NCBI RefSeq assembly: GCF_000218685.1
Contig: NW_006763300.1
Coordinates: 1,723,932 to 1,787,931 of the forward strand
DNA length: 64,000 bases
Direction: 5' to 3'
Source: Serpula lacrymans var. lacrymans S7.9
Lineage: Eukaryota; Basidiomycota; Agaricomycetes; Boletales; Serpulaceae
Shown: positions 25,661 through 37,900 of the stretch, one piece after another
How the letters are laid out: each line of letters begins with the position of its first letter
Numbering within the stretch: the first letter of the stretch is position 1
Made by a program: the position numbers and the translations under genes
The notes under the pieces: model-generated
Databases searched by the model: none
The model's input: the letters and a program-made list of their open reading frames with translations, nothing else
What the model was told of the DNA's origin: nothing

Positions 25661-27734
25661 TCACTGGCTCGCTTCTTCCATCAGAGGAGTTTTCCGCAAC
25701 CATCCGTCAAAATCTACATCTTTCTCCAGCAGCTCACTAACACGGTCCACCTGCCCCTCTACGTCAAACTGTGAGTTGTAGCCGAAGAACCCACTGCCCA
25801 CGCGTCCGAATGGTGGCTGTTGCGATGACGTATATTGGGGCATGAAAGCATTTGGATTCTGCGTGAACGACATCATAGGAGTCACGGAACGCAAGTGCAA
25901 GTCCTCGACACCAGGTGAATCAGAGTACCCTGATGCGGGTGACGAAAAATATGACTTGGCAGGGGATAGATCAGCTTCTCTGGTTGGTGTTCGGTCGCGC
26001 AACGGTGCCGAATGAGCCTCATTAATTTCATCTTGTTCTTCTGGGATAGATTGTGTGTTCCTACGAGAAGGTGGTCGTGGGCGGCGTTTTGACCGACGTG
26101 ACGACGCCAAAAGCTCCGTCAAGGTAGGCAAGTCTCGATCAGGGGTTACTGGAATCGGCAGGTTTCTGGCATTCCCTAACCCTTTGCTATTTGTGACCGA
26201 CGGCGTCGGTGTCCGCATTGGAGTAATGGACCGAGGAGGTGGGGTAGGTGATCCATCAAACACTGGTGTGGGCCGTGCCTTTTTCCGTGGGGGAGATGCA
26301 AGACTTAGTACTTGCGGGGATATAGTCATGGCTCCTGAAGGCGGCGTCGGTGGCCGATAGCGCTTGCTTGGCGCGCGGGGTGTTACACGAACGGGTAGCG
26401 AAGATGACATATTCGCAGTGTCTGCATCATGATTGTCTGAGTTGAGAGGACGATACACTCTGGGAAAAGAGTTGGCGAGATATGGCGAGGAACGAGGGGA
26501 CAAGGGTATGCGAGTTGATGATATAGGAGGCTTCGCTCTTTCGGGCTGTAATGGTTCCTTCTGCGGAGGCGTGGATGTTTCTAGCTGTGATGGGAAAGAA
26601 GGGGGAGGTTGGGACTGTATTTGTTTTTTTATTTTTATGTATGATATCAGTAGTCAGCCTTGGTGAAGCACTAAAGTGATGCACTCTCACCTGTTCAGGT
26701 AAATCAACGATTTTTGGCATTTGATCGCGTAGCGGCAACGTAGGAACAGCGGGATTAGAGCTAGCCATGTTGATATCCCCATCGGAATCAACGACAGGCC
26801 GATCTTTGTCTATCAGCTTATCTGTATCTTTGTGTATAGAATCTTGAAAGTGGTGATCAACGCCATCCTGAGATTCCAATAGAGCGGGACGACCAGGAGG
26901 TCCCTTGCCCTTCTTTCCGGTTACAGTGGCAGAGACGTGCTTTACGACTTGAAAACCCAGCGGAGACGGATCTTTGGGATCTTGTTCCTGAACCTTCCCC
27001 TTCGCAACAGCTTTATGGATTGCCTTATTCTGAGAAGATTTTGCTGACCGCGTAGCCGTACAACCTGTCCCCTCGGCATCCATGGTAGCTCGCCATCTCT
27101 TTACCTTCTCGTTTACGTTCACGACGGTGTCCAAACAATCTGCCATGCTTTCTGCCGCCGTAGGCTTGTCGAGCTCGCCCACTCGCGCCCCTCCATTATG
27201 TTGGGGACCCTCAGTACCGTTGATTCTCTTAGCCCACGCCATCTCCTTTCCCTGTTGGTTCTCTACAAGATTTCTCTGCTCCTCTTTCGCCCCCTCCCTT
27301 GCTTTCTCCCAGTCAAACCACACTTGTTCGGTATCTGGTAATATCCAATTTTGTCCCTCCTCCTCCTCCTCCGCCTGCCTATTCTTCCTACTGACCCATC
27401 TATATCTTCCCCTAACACAACCCATCTTGAGCTTATCGCTAACATAAGACCACTTTCCGTTACTTGGCTCTCTCCCGGCAAGCTGGAACGCTTCTCGTAT
27501 ATTCTGTCTGAGTTGGAGTGCTCTGACCTCTGAGGTTGGAGAACTTGGAGCGGAAGGTGGAGAGAGAACTTCGTTCTTCGTGGACAGGAACAGGTGGACG
27601 TCTCGGAGAAGTTCTGCATACCGGTTTACGTTGTCCGAGGGTGTAGTAGATGCATATGAGTCCATAGGTTGGTGAGCACGGCTGCGTGAATATGATTTGT
27701 GCGAGGGGGGGAATATGGGAGTATAGAGCGACAT
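25661..27734 (-). CDS. S/T-P-rich protein of unknown function
   Basis: Two exons split by one intron (26690-26585) encode about 655 aa. The protein is largely disordered: the N-terminal part has a possible short ordered block (NRYAELLRDVHLFLSTKN; WSYVSDKLKMGCVRGRYRWV), the C-terminal part is dense in Ser/Thr-Pro sites and basic clusters (RRSKRRPRPPSRR), then a conserved-looking end QFDVEGQVDRVSELLEKDVD FDGWLRK. Many TP/SP sites make it a plausible target of cyclin-dependent kinases, an inference from composition. It lies head to head with shugoshin's 5' end at about 360 bp distance on the same strand. No known domain recognised. Confidence 0.7.
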
Positions 27735-28707
27735 GGTGTATAATAACACACAAACGAGACAAGTTGAATTTGTGCTGCAAGGTTTGGATCGCTGGCTGGG
27801 AACAGTCCGGGAGCACAAAGGCCCAGGTTTGAGATAGAATAAGCAAAAAGAAAGTATACCAATGTATTATCCAAATGTTGAGGCTAGGTATGGGGGACTG
27901 CTGTAAGGATATTAGGAGAGAGATGGCATGTACCAGCGATGCAACAATGCTGCCACCACGAACGTGGTCCCGCGGGTCGGCGAACTTGGCGGACAGATAC
28001 GCGGTCCACGGACCATGCCAGTCCAATCTAAAACCTAGCTCATGAAACCGCATCAGCACCGAGTCACTCCAAACGTTTACTGCAGATCTAGAGCTCTTTT
28101 GGCAGGGTGATTGACCACTCCGAGTTTGCTGTCATCAAAGTTCGCGTCTTACACGCTTATATATAAACTAGCAAATTTATCCTCTGGAGCATGATAGCCG
28201 ACGCGGACTGCAAGGCTAAAAGATACCTGTTGCAGAAAATCAAACACAAGACTGTGCCGCTATTCGCGACTGTGTAAACCTATACAACCTGTCCATCAAG
28301 ATGGACCATTGCATGATCGAAGTCTCAGCAAAAGCGAGCCCAAAATGGCTGTATAAAGTTTGAACTCGACTGTTGCTGCAACCCATCAACAAAAAGTAAC
28401 CCTGTTTCGCGACCAACCGCCAATTCCTGATAATTTAGCAGATGGACAAAACAGCATTTTTGCGATCTGTGCTATCGCGAGAAATAGCTCACAATTGCAC
28501 CCAGTTACGAACATACTACGTCTCCATGACACTTCACAATGTCAGCCTTTTGGTGAGCATGATCAACAAGGAGCAATATAGCAGCTGTCACTGCTTCAGC
28601 GAATCATGACTTTGACAGCACTCCGCGCTCCCAGGGACATTCGGTATACAGTTAACGAAATGTGACGGCACTCGATATTGATCACAGGACTCAGAACATA
28701 CTAAAGC
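27735..28707. other. Intergenic region
   Basis: Includes the promoter of the S/T-P-rich gene. A long open frame on the minus strand (28059-27460) overlaps that gene's first exon in another frame and has no domain. Bases 28100-28700 show no coding signal. Confidence 0.4.
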
Positions 28708-29291
28708 CTAAGCAAAGGAAACTTTCTTTCGGAGACCTGGCCCTTTGGCGTTATTGGATGCGCCCGTGTGACTTGTACCGGAATTATCCTGACATGTTTT
28801 GTGTTTCTCTTTCCGTAGTTTAACCTTCTCCTTTTTAGACTGTGCTCGCTGTGCGGCGATAATTGTTTTCATCTCCTTCTAAGAAATTCATCAATACCAG
28901 ACAATTTTTCCACGTCCAGCACAAAAACTGTGCTTGCTCACCAGTTTATCCTTTGAACTGATCTTATGATCGGTTTGCTTTGGCTTTGGTTGACCAGCCT
29001 AACAGCAGCAGAGCAACATGATTAGTCCCATCAACGCGGGATAATACCAAACACGATCACGTACCTGTGGCCGGTGATGCCGCTCTGCTCTGCTCAACTG
29101 CTTTTTCTCCTCGGTCGCAGCTATCAAGGTGGCTAATTCCAATGCATCCTGAACAGTGTCAATCAGCTGAGACGGGAAAATGACCAATTGACACGAACCT
29201 TGCCGTGTTCAAAGAAATTCTTTATTTTCTTCTCCTTTCCTGTCGAACGGGTCGGTTTTGACGTAGCGGATGGCGGTACGGTTATCGTCAT
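28708..29291 (-). CDS. Small lysine-rich protein, 134 aa, unknown
   Basis: Four exons (29291-29199, 29148-29065, 28998-28942, 28878-28708) are separated by introns of 50, 66 and 63 bp, all GT-AG and all between codons. They give a 134-aa very basic protein. It starts MTITVPPSATSKPT and runs through KEKKIKNFFEHGK, DALELATLIAATEEKKQLSR and a C-terminal KSKKEKVKLRKEK-like stretch (AQRAQSKKEKVKLRKEKHK) to GLRKKVSFA. Each exon is too short to stand out as an ORF, but the four joins are exact, which is the main support. A central helix-forming stretch and the Lys-rich tail suggest an RNA- or chromatin-associated small protein. I do not recognise a family. Confidence 0.6.
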
Positions 29292-30043
29292 TACATGAGT
29301 CCTCTATTGGTATGAACTCGGTCAATGCCTGTTGGGAGCAGACTGACAGCAATCTGGAAATGGATAATTTACTGACATCGAATGTAACCTTTTGGTGTTA
29401 CTGCTTGGTTCCTGTGTGTTACGTAACGTCCGAACTTGTACACCGCGGCGGCTTGGCAACTCGGATATCATTCATTTTTTTTTACTTGAATACACAACCC
29501 GAAATCACATTTCATCCTGAATATCGGACGTATGCAGCGATATACTCCACAATGCGGTTAGATTCTCTGCTCCCTTCAATATTTTTGACGTTTGCGCCGT
29601 CAATTTGTATGCCGGTTTCGTAAGAGCCACCAAGGGGGCGGTGCTTTCTCTACAGCCGTACCCAAGGGTTGTCTCCTGCATATCGTATTTTTGCGGTCTT
29701 CAGGTTCACTGTAAATTTGATATAGCGAGTTACGTCCACAATTAAGTAGCTGTTGAAAGGGTGTATCTGACATTGCGTCTGCATTTATCCTTTTTTGTTC
29801 AGAAACGCCAAAATCTATGGTATCAGATCAGGTGAGCTGTCCGGCTCAGTCTCGCTCTCCTAGGTTCTGACCTTGTTCCTTATACGATTAGTGTTTGCTA
29901 AGTCCAGGTCCTATCAAAACCCTATCAAATGACGCACGGTAACAACTGTCTCGTTAACTATGGCTGAGCAATCTGTTCTTGATTTACACAGATGACGGCT
30001 CCATCTACAATCATCACAGGACTTGGCGCCAGGAGCAAACAGC

Positions 30044-30052
30044 TATATAAAA
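30044..30052 (+). promoter_or_regulatory. TATA box of the cysteine-rich micro-exon gene
   Basis: TATATAAAA lies 155 bases upstream of the ATG at 30199, followed by a CT-rich leader (CACCAGCC, CCTTTACCACTTCACC) typical of highly expressed fungal 5' UTRs. Confidence 0.5.
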
Positions 30053-30198
30053 TTGTTCAGACGCATCCGCCATAGCCCACGAGACACGATAAAAGGTGCA
30101 CACTTGGACCCATAAAATCTCATCCACCAGCCCGTTTCACCTTCAAAGCCTCTCCTCCTTTACCACTTCACCACTACCACACTTCGTTTCATTAAGTC

Positions 30199-30829
30199 AT
30201 GTGCTGCTGGCGACAGTGAGTACTCCTTCGCCGTCGTCCTTTCTGCTACAGCTGACGACGAACACCATAGCGTCCGTAATGTCTACTTGAGGTGTGGACA
30301 CGCCATCAACCTCGTAGGGCGCTTTGCTTGTGTGCTATACATGGCCGATAATAACTGACTCTTCTTTCGCCGCCTTCTAGCCCGACGAACTCGTGAGCTT
30401 CTTCCACGTTCTAGTCAGCATGTCAATTCTAATCAGACAACCCAAAGATCGAGTGCGACAGTCGCACCTGTAAGTTCAGCAGGAGTCACCCTCGCGATTG
30501 CACTCTTCCGCAGTGCAAACTTACTTGCTGGCAGTAGTACGTATCAGCTCTTTTCTGGACTAGCGCTGAATTCCTGACTTTCCTTTCTCTCCGAATTATT
30601 CACACGTTTCTGCTACCGTCCCGTACATTCCTGTCTTGCCACCGCCACTTCCGTCTGCCGCCATGGAATCGATCTATCGACGTACGATAGCCGCCAATAC
30701 CCCCAGCAGTACTGTACGTGTGCATGCCTCTGTCGCTTTGCTTTTCAACCGCTGACCCAACTTATGATCTTCACAGCACCCAACATCGATAGATTGTGCC
30801 CCAATTGCGAGCAGACAGCCAGGCGTTGA
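30199..30829 (+). CDS. Small cysteine-rich protein encoded in six micro-exons, 78 aa
   Basis: Exons 30199-30215 (17 nt), 30271-30313 (43), 30381-30392 (12), 30448-30536 (89), 30691-30713 (23) and 30777-30829 (53) join to exactly 79 codons. The protein begins MCCWRHVRNVYLRCGHAINL, then PDELIECDSRTCKFSRSHPR, DCTLPQCKLTCWQYRQYPQQ and YSPNIDRLCPNCEQTARR. It has 11 cysteines and one CGH, including CPNC at the end, which looks like a compact zinc-binding or disulphide fold. There is no signal peptide, so zinc binding in the cytosol or nucleus is more likely than secretion. I recall similar short CGH...CPxC proteins from mushroom genomes but know no function for them. Every intron has GT and AG ends and every junction keeps phase, so chance is unlikely. 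Confidence 0.85.
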
Positions 30830-33800
30830 TCGTATGGCTCAGTGTAGGGATGCAAACAGACGAACGGTGTATTGTTTACCGAAGCAAGAGCTTATACATT
30901 CTCAGCGAATTAATACGAAGAGTAACATTGTTTATATTATTTATATTGTTTATATTGTATCCCTTGTAGACCTGTAGATATTCCCTGCAATTGAAGCAGT
31001 TGGCATTTGAAACTTGAATGTACCGACGCCAGAAATAACTGCCCCCTTTGTTCCGCGGCCCTCCTTGATAAATGAATGGATTTGGCATAGTCTTTGATGC
31101 CAGCTTCTGATAATATTTGAACAGCGGTAGGAAGGCCACGAAGCTTGGTGATGGTGGTCCAATCTGACAAGCCGCATCATCGCGAATTCGCTTCCTAAGC
31201 CTTTGGCTGCAATCAACAAGGAAGATAGTCACAGCTGTGATGACATCGTGGGTGAAATGAGACCGGTGCATAATAATGCCCTCATGGCATCAACGACGCC
31301 TCCTGTAAATTGTCAAGGACGTCGTTTCGGAGTGACACGGAGTAGTCTTTAATGCCTCGCGGAGGCGGAGATCAAGCTGATCCTTGACTTGCGGGCTATG
31401 TAGATAGTGGCGAGTCGGACAGCCAATACACAAGGCTTGAATCAGGTAAATATTTGCGTAGGGGAGAAAATTGTACGCTGTACGTCGTGTCCTACATTGC
31501 GAACAGATCGGACATACAAGGCACTACGCCGTTTTGAAGTGTGGTGAAAATAACTGAACACGTTTGCGGCTGTGTATCCAGCTTTGAATGGTACTATAGT
31601 ATGTATGTTCCGGCCGCGATTGCCGTATTTACTCACAAGAACTCACACTCTGATTGCTGTGGAAGATACGGGGGGGATCGGTGCACTTCCTGGCTCATGA
31701 CAAAAGTACACATGTCGAGCTTACAAAAGCCACTCACGATGTTGCAGTGAACCAATGAGCTACATTCTTGCGGCCGCCATGATTTTCGTAAGTTTAATTT
31801 TAAGCCTGCCGCATATAGAGATATTACCAGATTATCGGTCAACAAAGAGGAAGAGATCGCCAAACTTACAATCTTGAACCTACTAGTAGGCATCTATTGT
31901 GCCACCCATAAGGTATAACGTCCGGTTAACATTTGTCACTGTCATACAGGGCAATGGACCCACAGCAGCACGGAATCGGGCGTACGCCGTATGTGAAGGG
32001 TGACATATACCACTATGCTCTTTATCGTAGTTGTGGACTAACGCCGCCTGAGATTCCCGTACACACTTTACCGGAGCAAGATTAAGGAATGTAAAGCCTT
32101 TGAATTGGGCCGCTTATAGATGTGACTGCATGAATACCTTATCAAACATTTCTAGGCATTTGGAATGCCCAGACTGACAATAGCTCGCCCATGTGGACCC
32201 GCTTGAAATAACAAGCACCCCAAGGCGGGGCGGAGCATATTTTGCGCAGTTTGATAGTATCTCCGAGGGATTATACCGGACCCCCCATATTCCACCCAAA
32301 AATATAGAGCTGGGGTTAACGCCTATAGGTATTATTTCGCGTAGTCTGATGCTAACAGCAAGAGGAAGCAGAGGCCGAATATGTAGCATGACGTTCGCGA
32401 AACGAATGGGGTTAAACGTTATTCGCTTTGTCGACTGGGAAGGAGATGCTACATTGCCTCAGTCTGCCGCGAAGAACTATCAGGAATGATCACCTACTAG
32501 TACATTTTGGCTGTTACATATAGGGCTCGCTAAAAGTGCTTGCTCGTAACGTATGTTTTAATTTCTAGCTCGACTTGAATGTAGTGCCGCGGAGGCTGAA
32601 GTTGGCGTCAGCAGTAGATAAACATACTCCTCTCAGACTGCACACCACTCAGACCAATGCATGTTGACTAGTAGCAAACGCTGGTGTCGGGAATGCGGTG
32701 AATACAAAAAAGGGTTAATGAATATTTACAACAGGATTCTCTAATGCCATAATGTACTGACCTATACGTGGCCCGTCGATTACCGTGATCGTGAGCGGAT
32801 TAGGACCGAGTGGAGGAGTCTTTTGCAGGAGTTGTACGCTATTATACGGCAAAGCTTGACCTGAATCATGAGGAGCTTTCCGATGATGGGAAGTGTTTTA
32901 GCTTGCTATCGCTTCGGCTTTCCGCAAGAAGATCAACAATGTCGTAAAAAAGTTAAAATCATTCCATGATACCTCGTACCTCAATATATACTGGAGTTTA
33001 CCAGCCAGATAGCTGTCACTACCGCTGACAATAGTGTAATCGGCTCTAGTGACAATGTGCTGCCGCGATATCATTTCAAATGGGCCACAGTCGACCTTCG
33101 TTGCCCATCCAACGCGTCAAATATATCGTAGTTGTGCACCGGAAGCTCCCCGTTCTGCGAGCGATTTCTAGATCTAACTTTGAATGGAACTTTGAAAACT
33201 CGTACTAGGTTAGCTTCCTTGCGATGGCATGATTCCTGGAGCGATGGATTCCTGATTTGGTGACGGAATGAGATGGAATCTTCCGGACTCCACGGCCTTT
33301 GGGACAAATCCGTTGGTAAAAAGTGTTCAGGTGAGGAAACGTCTCTGGGCCTAAGGGACAAACAATATGCTCATTTACGAGTTCATTTAACATTCATGAT
33401 TTATGATTTTAGCTTTCGGGTAAGGTACAGTTATTATCGCACCTATATCCTGAGGTGAAATGTCACATGCCGCAGCGACCCACGCGGTCAGCAACGTTAG
33501 CGTCCGTAGCGTGTTTTTGCTGTCGTGGATATGGACGGTATGCATCTACAGTGCATGCACCTGCCGAGGTACATGCAGCATGGTCTGGATGGGAACCGCT
33601 GGTGACTGTATAGACGAGTTTGAATTGATGTTTAATTGAGTATCCAGAAGATCCTGTGATAGAGTAAGTCGGTGCCAGTTGTTTTTCGCGGAAACTCGGA
33701 AACGTCTGATCTTTGACGACGACAGATTGGCTGACAGGTCATGCATGCAGGCGAATGTCAAGGGCGATGTCGGCGACATTCCCTAAAAGTGACGCGAGCG

Positions 33801-34190
33801 TTTAAAACAAGGGCGTATATGTTTCCCGACTAAGGCCGATTTTGAGATGTCGAATGCTTAGCGACGACAGTGACGGGCTCTGGCGACTCCATCGGCCTAT
33901 ACTGCCTTGGCTGGACGTGAGCAAGAATGTGGAGTGAATATAAGGAATAGTTCGGTTTGCTGCAACAAAGTTGAGCCTAGTAGCGAGTTGCATAGCTTAC
34001 CAGTAGAGGTCCAAGTTCATGGCTGGTGGCTGCTAATAGATCTGCTGAGTAACGTCATAGCACGTGACCGTATAAAAGTTTGAAAAGGTGCCACTTCGGT
34101 GAAATCAATCGATCGAGTGCTGGTCTTGTTTCATTCGCTTGTCCCAGTTCTTGGCACTGTGCTACTAGGAAATTGGCAGACTACTCAGCG
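30830..34190. other. Long stretch without a recognisable gene
   Basis: About 3.3 kb. Small open frames occur on both strands (for example minus 31170-30937, plus 32193-32489, minus 33361-33071), but none shows a known domain or extends through a coherent splice pattern. A (TTTATATTR)3 short tandem repeat is at 30931-30957. Part of this may be decayed repeat or an unrecognised gene with short exons. Confidence 0.35.
30931..30957. repeat. Three copies of a 9-bp AT-rich tandem repeat
   Basis: TTTATATTA, TTTATATTG, TTTATATTG follow each other directly. It is a minor microsatellite about 100 bp beyond the stop of the cysteine-rich gene. Confidence 0.9.
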
Positions 34191-37100
34191 ATGGTGGCTA
34201 CTGAACGCGATTCTTTGCTCCCCACTCTCGATACATCCCTTCCTGCGGCGAGAACAAATGTCGAACGCCAGCTGGGTCCACTGGAAATATCAAGGTCTAC
34301 CCGCTTTATGATACTGGCGGGTCTTTGGTCTGCTACGTTTCTCTCTGTCAGTGAGCCTCATAAAAAAGACAACAATTCAGTCTCTGATGGTTTTCTTGGT
34401 TTTCTTGGGGAAAGGCTCTGAACAGTACGTTTCATTGTCCGTATATATTCCCGCATATACTGATAGTCTTTTCCAGCAACACTCGTCGCGACATGTGAGA
34501 ACTCCATTTTGACTGTTTGTTACCAAAGGTGATCAGTGACCTTGTGACTAGTGCTGCCTTCCATCTCGTCCGACTTCAACAAATCAAACCAAGCTAGTTG
34601 GCTCGGCACATCGTAAATAGCTTTACTTATCTCGAATATAGACTGAATACGATTTCTCACGTAAACAGATATCTCCTCGCGCATTGCACCATTACGCCTT
34701 TGTATGGCCGTTTATCTAATGTCATGGGACGGCGTGGTGCCAATCAGCTGGCAGTAGTGTCAGCTGCATTAGGCACTCTTGCTTGTGGTCTCTCTGGGAA
34801 TATGGAAGTCTTGATTGCTGCTAGATTCGTAGGCGCTTATTCATTCCGTTGCTGTCCTTACCTCAATAGTATCTGCGTGAACTAGCTTGGAGGTATGGGA
34901 GGAGGTGGCATTTTCACAACGTCCACGTGAGTTCCGTGGCTGGAACTATTTCCCGTCTCAACCTCTAATACCGCGACCCGGATAGGATTATCACAAGTGA
35001 CATGTATAGCATACGCGTGAGTAGATCTCTTACAATTGTTGCCGTGCTCCTTCCCTTTCAGAAAACGTCATGCAGTCAAGAGGATTAACCCAAGGAGTAT
35101 CAAATCTTTTCAATGGGGTAAGTCACGCGATCATTGTTACGAACGCCAATACACTCATGCATGTCCTATTCAGCTTGGCATGGGCCTAGGGGGCCCTATT
35201 GGGGGTCTGATCAGTGACCGGTCAGTACCTCCGCATGTCCCCGAATATATCTTCTGTTTGTCCACAGTCGCTTAAGTGGTGTTTTTTGGCCAGATTTGGA
35301 TGGCGCTGGGCTTTCTTGATCCAAATGCCTCTCTTTATTCTTTCCCTGATCCTAACGTCATACAACCTACGTTACGTGACGCCAGTGAGTTCCCGGTTGA
35401 TATTTTGTTTCACGATCATAAACTTTATTTTATTTCAGGGAAAGGGAAAAAGCACGAAAGAAGTACTGAAGCGAATCGACTATGGTGGCAGTATCACCCT
35501 TTTGGTGGCGGTGCGTATGCAATATCAAAATTTAACCACAAGTTTCTTGAATGGGCTCTACAGGTTGGTTCTTTCTTGGTATTCCTGAGCACCAAATACA
35601 ATGAAGAACAGTCGGTATGTAAATAACTACCTCGTGACTGCCATCTCAGTGTATAGACCTTATCATAGTGGAACCACCCGTTGGTCATAACTTCTTTGGT
35701 TCTTTCTGGTGTTTTCTTCCTACTTTTCGTCATATTTGAACTTCTTATTGCCCCTGAACCTGTTTTGGCACCATTTCTCCTTCGACAGAAAATTCCAGTG
35801 CTCGTTGGAATCAGCAACTTCCTCGTCGCAATGTGCAATTTCGCAGTTATGTATTTCTTCCCAACGTGGTTCCAAACTGTCGCTCTCACAAGTGCTTCTA
35901 CTGCTGGTGAGTCATGTTGCATAATGGAGAAGTTTTTCTGAGCACTAATGATAGTGCAGGATTACATCTCCTTCCAAACAGTATGTCGATGTCGATTGGG
36001 TCCTTATTTGCTGGGTGAGAACAAAAACATAAAAAATGGTGGCTCCTAAACACCCTGACCGATTGGAATAGGTATTTGATGCATCGTACTGGAAAGTACA
36101 AATTACTTAACCTGACATTCGGAATTCTTCCGTTTATTGGTATCGTCCTAATCACTTTCATGCGCGAGGACTCTGGGCCTCTGCAGATGTGGTTAAGCAT
36201 TGTAAGCACGCTCTTCGCGTAAAACTTTGCAATCGGATATATTAATGCTCCTTCCGGCCAGATTCCTCTTGGCTTCGGTAATGCCGTCGTATTACAAACG
36301 ATGCTCAGTACGTTTGCTTTATCTTGTAGGAGTCACCTGGGAGTCCCAATTTGCTGATAAAATGTATCCTGTCAGTCGCGCTTTTGGCACATATTCCGAG
36401 TATGTCACTATTGTTCCTTCTAAATTTCGATGGTACGTAATGATCCGTTCCATTAAAGAGTCCTCCATGGCAGTGGGAACTGGTTTTGGACAGGTTTTTC
36501 GAGGTCTCGGTGAGTCAATATCTTACATAATAATATCCGTGACTGCTACCAACCCATCTTTTTCTTAGGACAAGTAGGGGGCGTTGCCGTATCCTCTGCT
36601 ATCTTTCAATCAAAATTAGATTCTGAACTACGAAACCGGATTCACACCCCGAACGCTGAAGAGGTTAAAGTCATCTCTCTTATATGGCAATATGTTCAGT
36701 ATCCCGTTAAAGTCAATGACCGTTATTAGATGATCAACAAAATTCGACACTCGGCTCGTCTTGTGGGTAGTTTACCGCCTGACTTGCAGCGCGCTGCCAG
36801 AGACTCGTACGCTATTAGTTTAAGGGCTGTCTTCACTCTGGCGGCTTGTTCCACGTTCTTGGCGTTCCTTGTGCGCCTACCGGTATGTTTTGCTAGTCGC
36901 GTGGTGTTTCCCCGGCGAGATATAATTTTTTTGTTCTAGATTCCTGAGAAGACTTTGGATGACGATGAACCTGTGAAACAGACAAACACTATTACTTCAC
37001 CTATCGGTGAAGAATCTGCCATACAAACGTCTCCGGTCTCTGGCGAAGCTGTGGACGATGATGACGATGATAATGACATATCTCCTTCACTCCCCAGGCC

Positions 37101-37200
37101 AGTGGTCCGCCCTCGTAGGAGGCTTTCGACTTTCGAATCTGTCGATGGAGGCCTTGATTTGGAAAGCGACACAGTCGGGGGATCCGCAAGACAGCGTTGA
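34191..37200 (+). CDS. MFS transporter, DHA2-type (vacuolar basic amino acid / multidrug family)
   Basis: A gene with about fourteen introns whose exons join to a 14-TM-type major facilitator. After a hydrophilic N-terminus (MVATERDSLLPTLDTSLP, with a di-leucine-like ERDSLLP) come LVATLLPSISSDFNKSNQAS W, the motif A region LYGRLSNVMGRRGANQLA, a Gly-rich LGGMGGGGIFTTSTIITSDM, GLGMGLGGPIGGLISDRFGW RWAFLIQMP, FPTWFQTVAL, LLPNSMSMSIGSLFAGYLMH and IPLGFGNAVVLQTML. It ends in a long acidic tail (DDDDDDND). The NTTLVATLLPSI and GPIGG-RWAF pattern fits the fungal Fnx1/Vba group, which exports basic amino acids or drugs across the vacuolar membrane; the substrate cannot be told from sequence. A small run of introns near 36310-36455 is the least certain join. 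No break seen. Confidence 0.85.
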
Positions 37201-37360
37201 AAGAGCTACCATGAGCCAATGAAAGGCCAAGCAAGAAAACAAACGACTATCCCCAAATTTCTGGCATGCGGATGAATCCTTTTCACTTTACAATAATTTT
37301 TTTTTTTGCAAAGCTCCTATGGACAAAACTTAGCATTTCTTTGCATCCCTCGATCATTGT

Positions 37361-37900
37361 CTATAACAATCCACCAAATAAAATACTACTTTCGCTAAGC
37401 TTCGAGATTTTAGCAGATGTTTCGTTGTCCTTCCCAGGGGGGACCACCTCCAAGTCCAACTCCTCGAATATCGCAATGCCACTGGCTACTGCCCATGTGA
37501 TCGCGCGCATAATGACGAGTACGCAGAATAACCCAGATATAAAGCCAAGGCAGACCAGAGTCGACTCTTTAGAGGATTTGTGCTGCGAGGGAGAAAGCCA
37601 TCCTGATCTGAGAGCTACAATGCCCCCTACAATGAGATATATAAACGATAACAAGGGGGCACAAAACCAGAAAATGCTTTCTTGAGAAAGGTCTGGGTCG
37701 GCCCGCATGCGACGTAAAACTGCTTGTACTTCGACCAAAGAGGGACATATTGCATGATACCATGCTGTAGTCTCGTTGGAGACTCGTGAGGTATACGCAG
37801 AGAGCCAGTGATTTGAGCGAGAGGGATGATGATTCGCAGGAGAGGTGGTCAGAAACTGGGCGTGCTCGTCAGAGACATTATAGCGGTGGATAAGTGGCAT
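37361..37900 (-). CDS. Small putative membrane protein, 179 aa, unknown
   Basis: A single open frame from ATG 37900 to TAG 37361-37363. The first 80 residues are polar; two hydrophobic segments follow, FWFCAPLLSFIYLIVGGIVA and LVCLGFISGLFCVLVIMRAI, then a polar tail. This suggests a two-TM membrane protein. It is convergent with the MFS gene, with 160 bp between stop codons. Upstream, another open frame (38099-37878) could be a 5' exon but I found no good splice. I do not recognise the family. Confidence 0.5.
   Translation of the reverse strand: MPLIHRYNVSDEHAQFLTTSPANHHPSRSNHWLSAYTSRVSNETTAWYHAICPSLVEVQAVLRRMRADPDLSQESIFWFCAPLLSFIYLIVGGIVALRSGWLSPSQHKSSKESTLVCLGFISGLFCVLVIMRAITWAVASGIAIFEELDLEVVPPGKDNETSAKISKLSESSILFGGLL

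Noticed and set aside
27460..28059. 199-codon minus-strand frame upstream of the S/T-P-rich gene
   Set aside because: Its 3' part overlaps exon 1 of that gene in another frame and it shows no domain.
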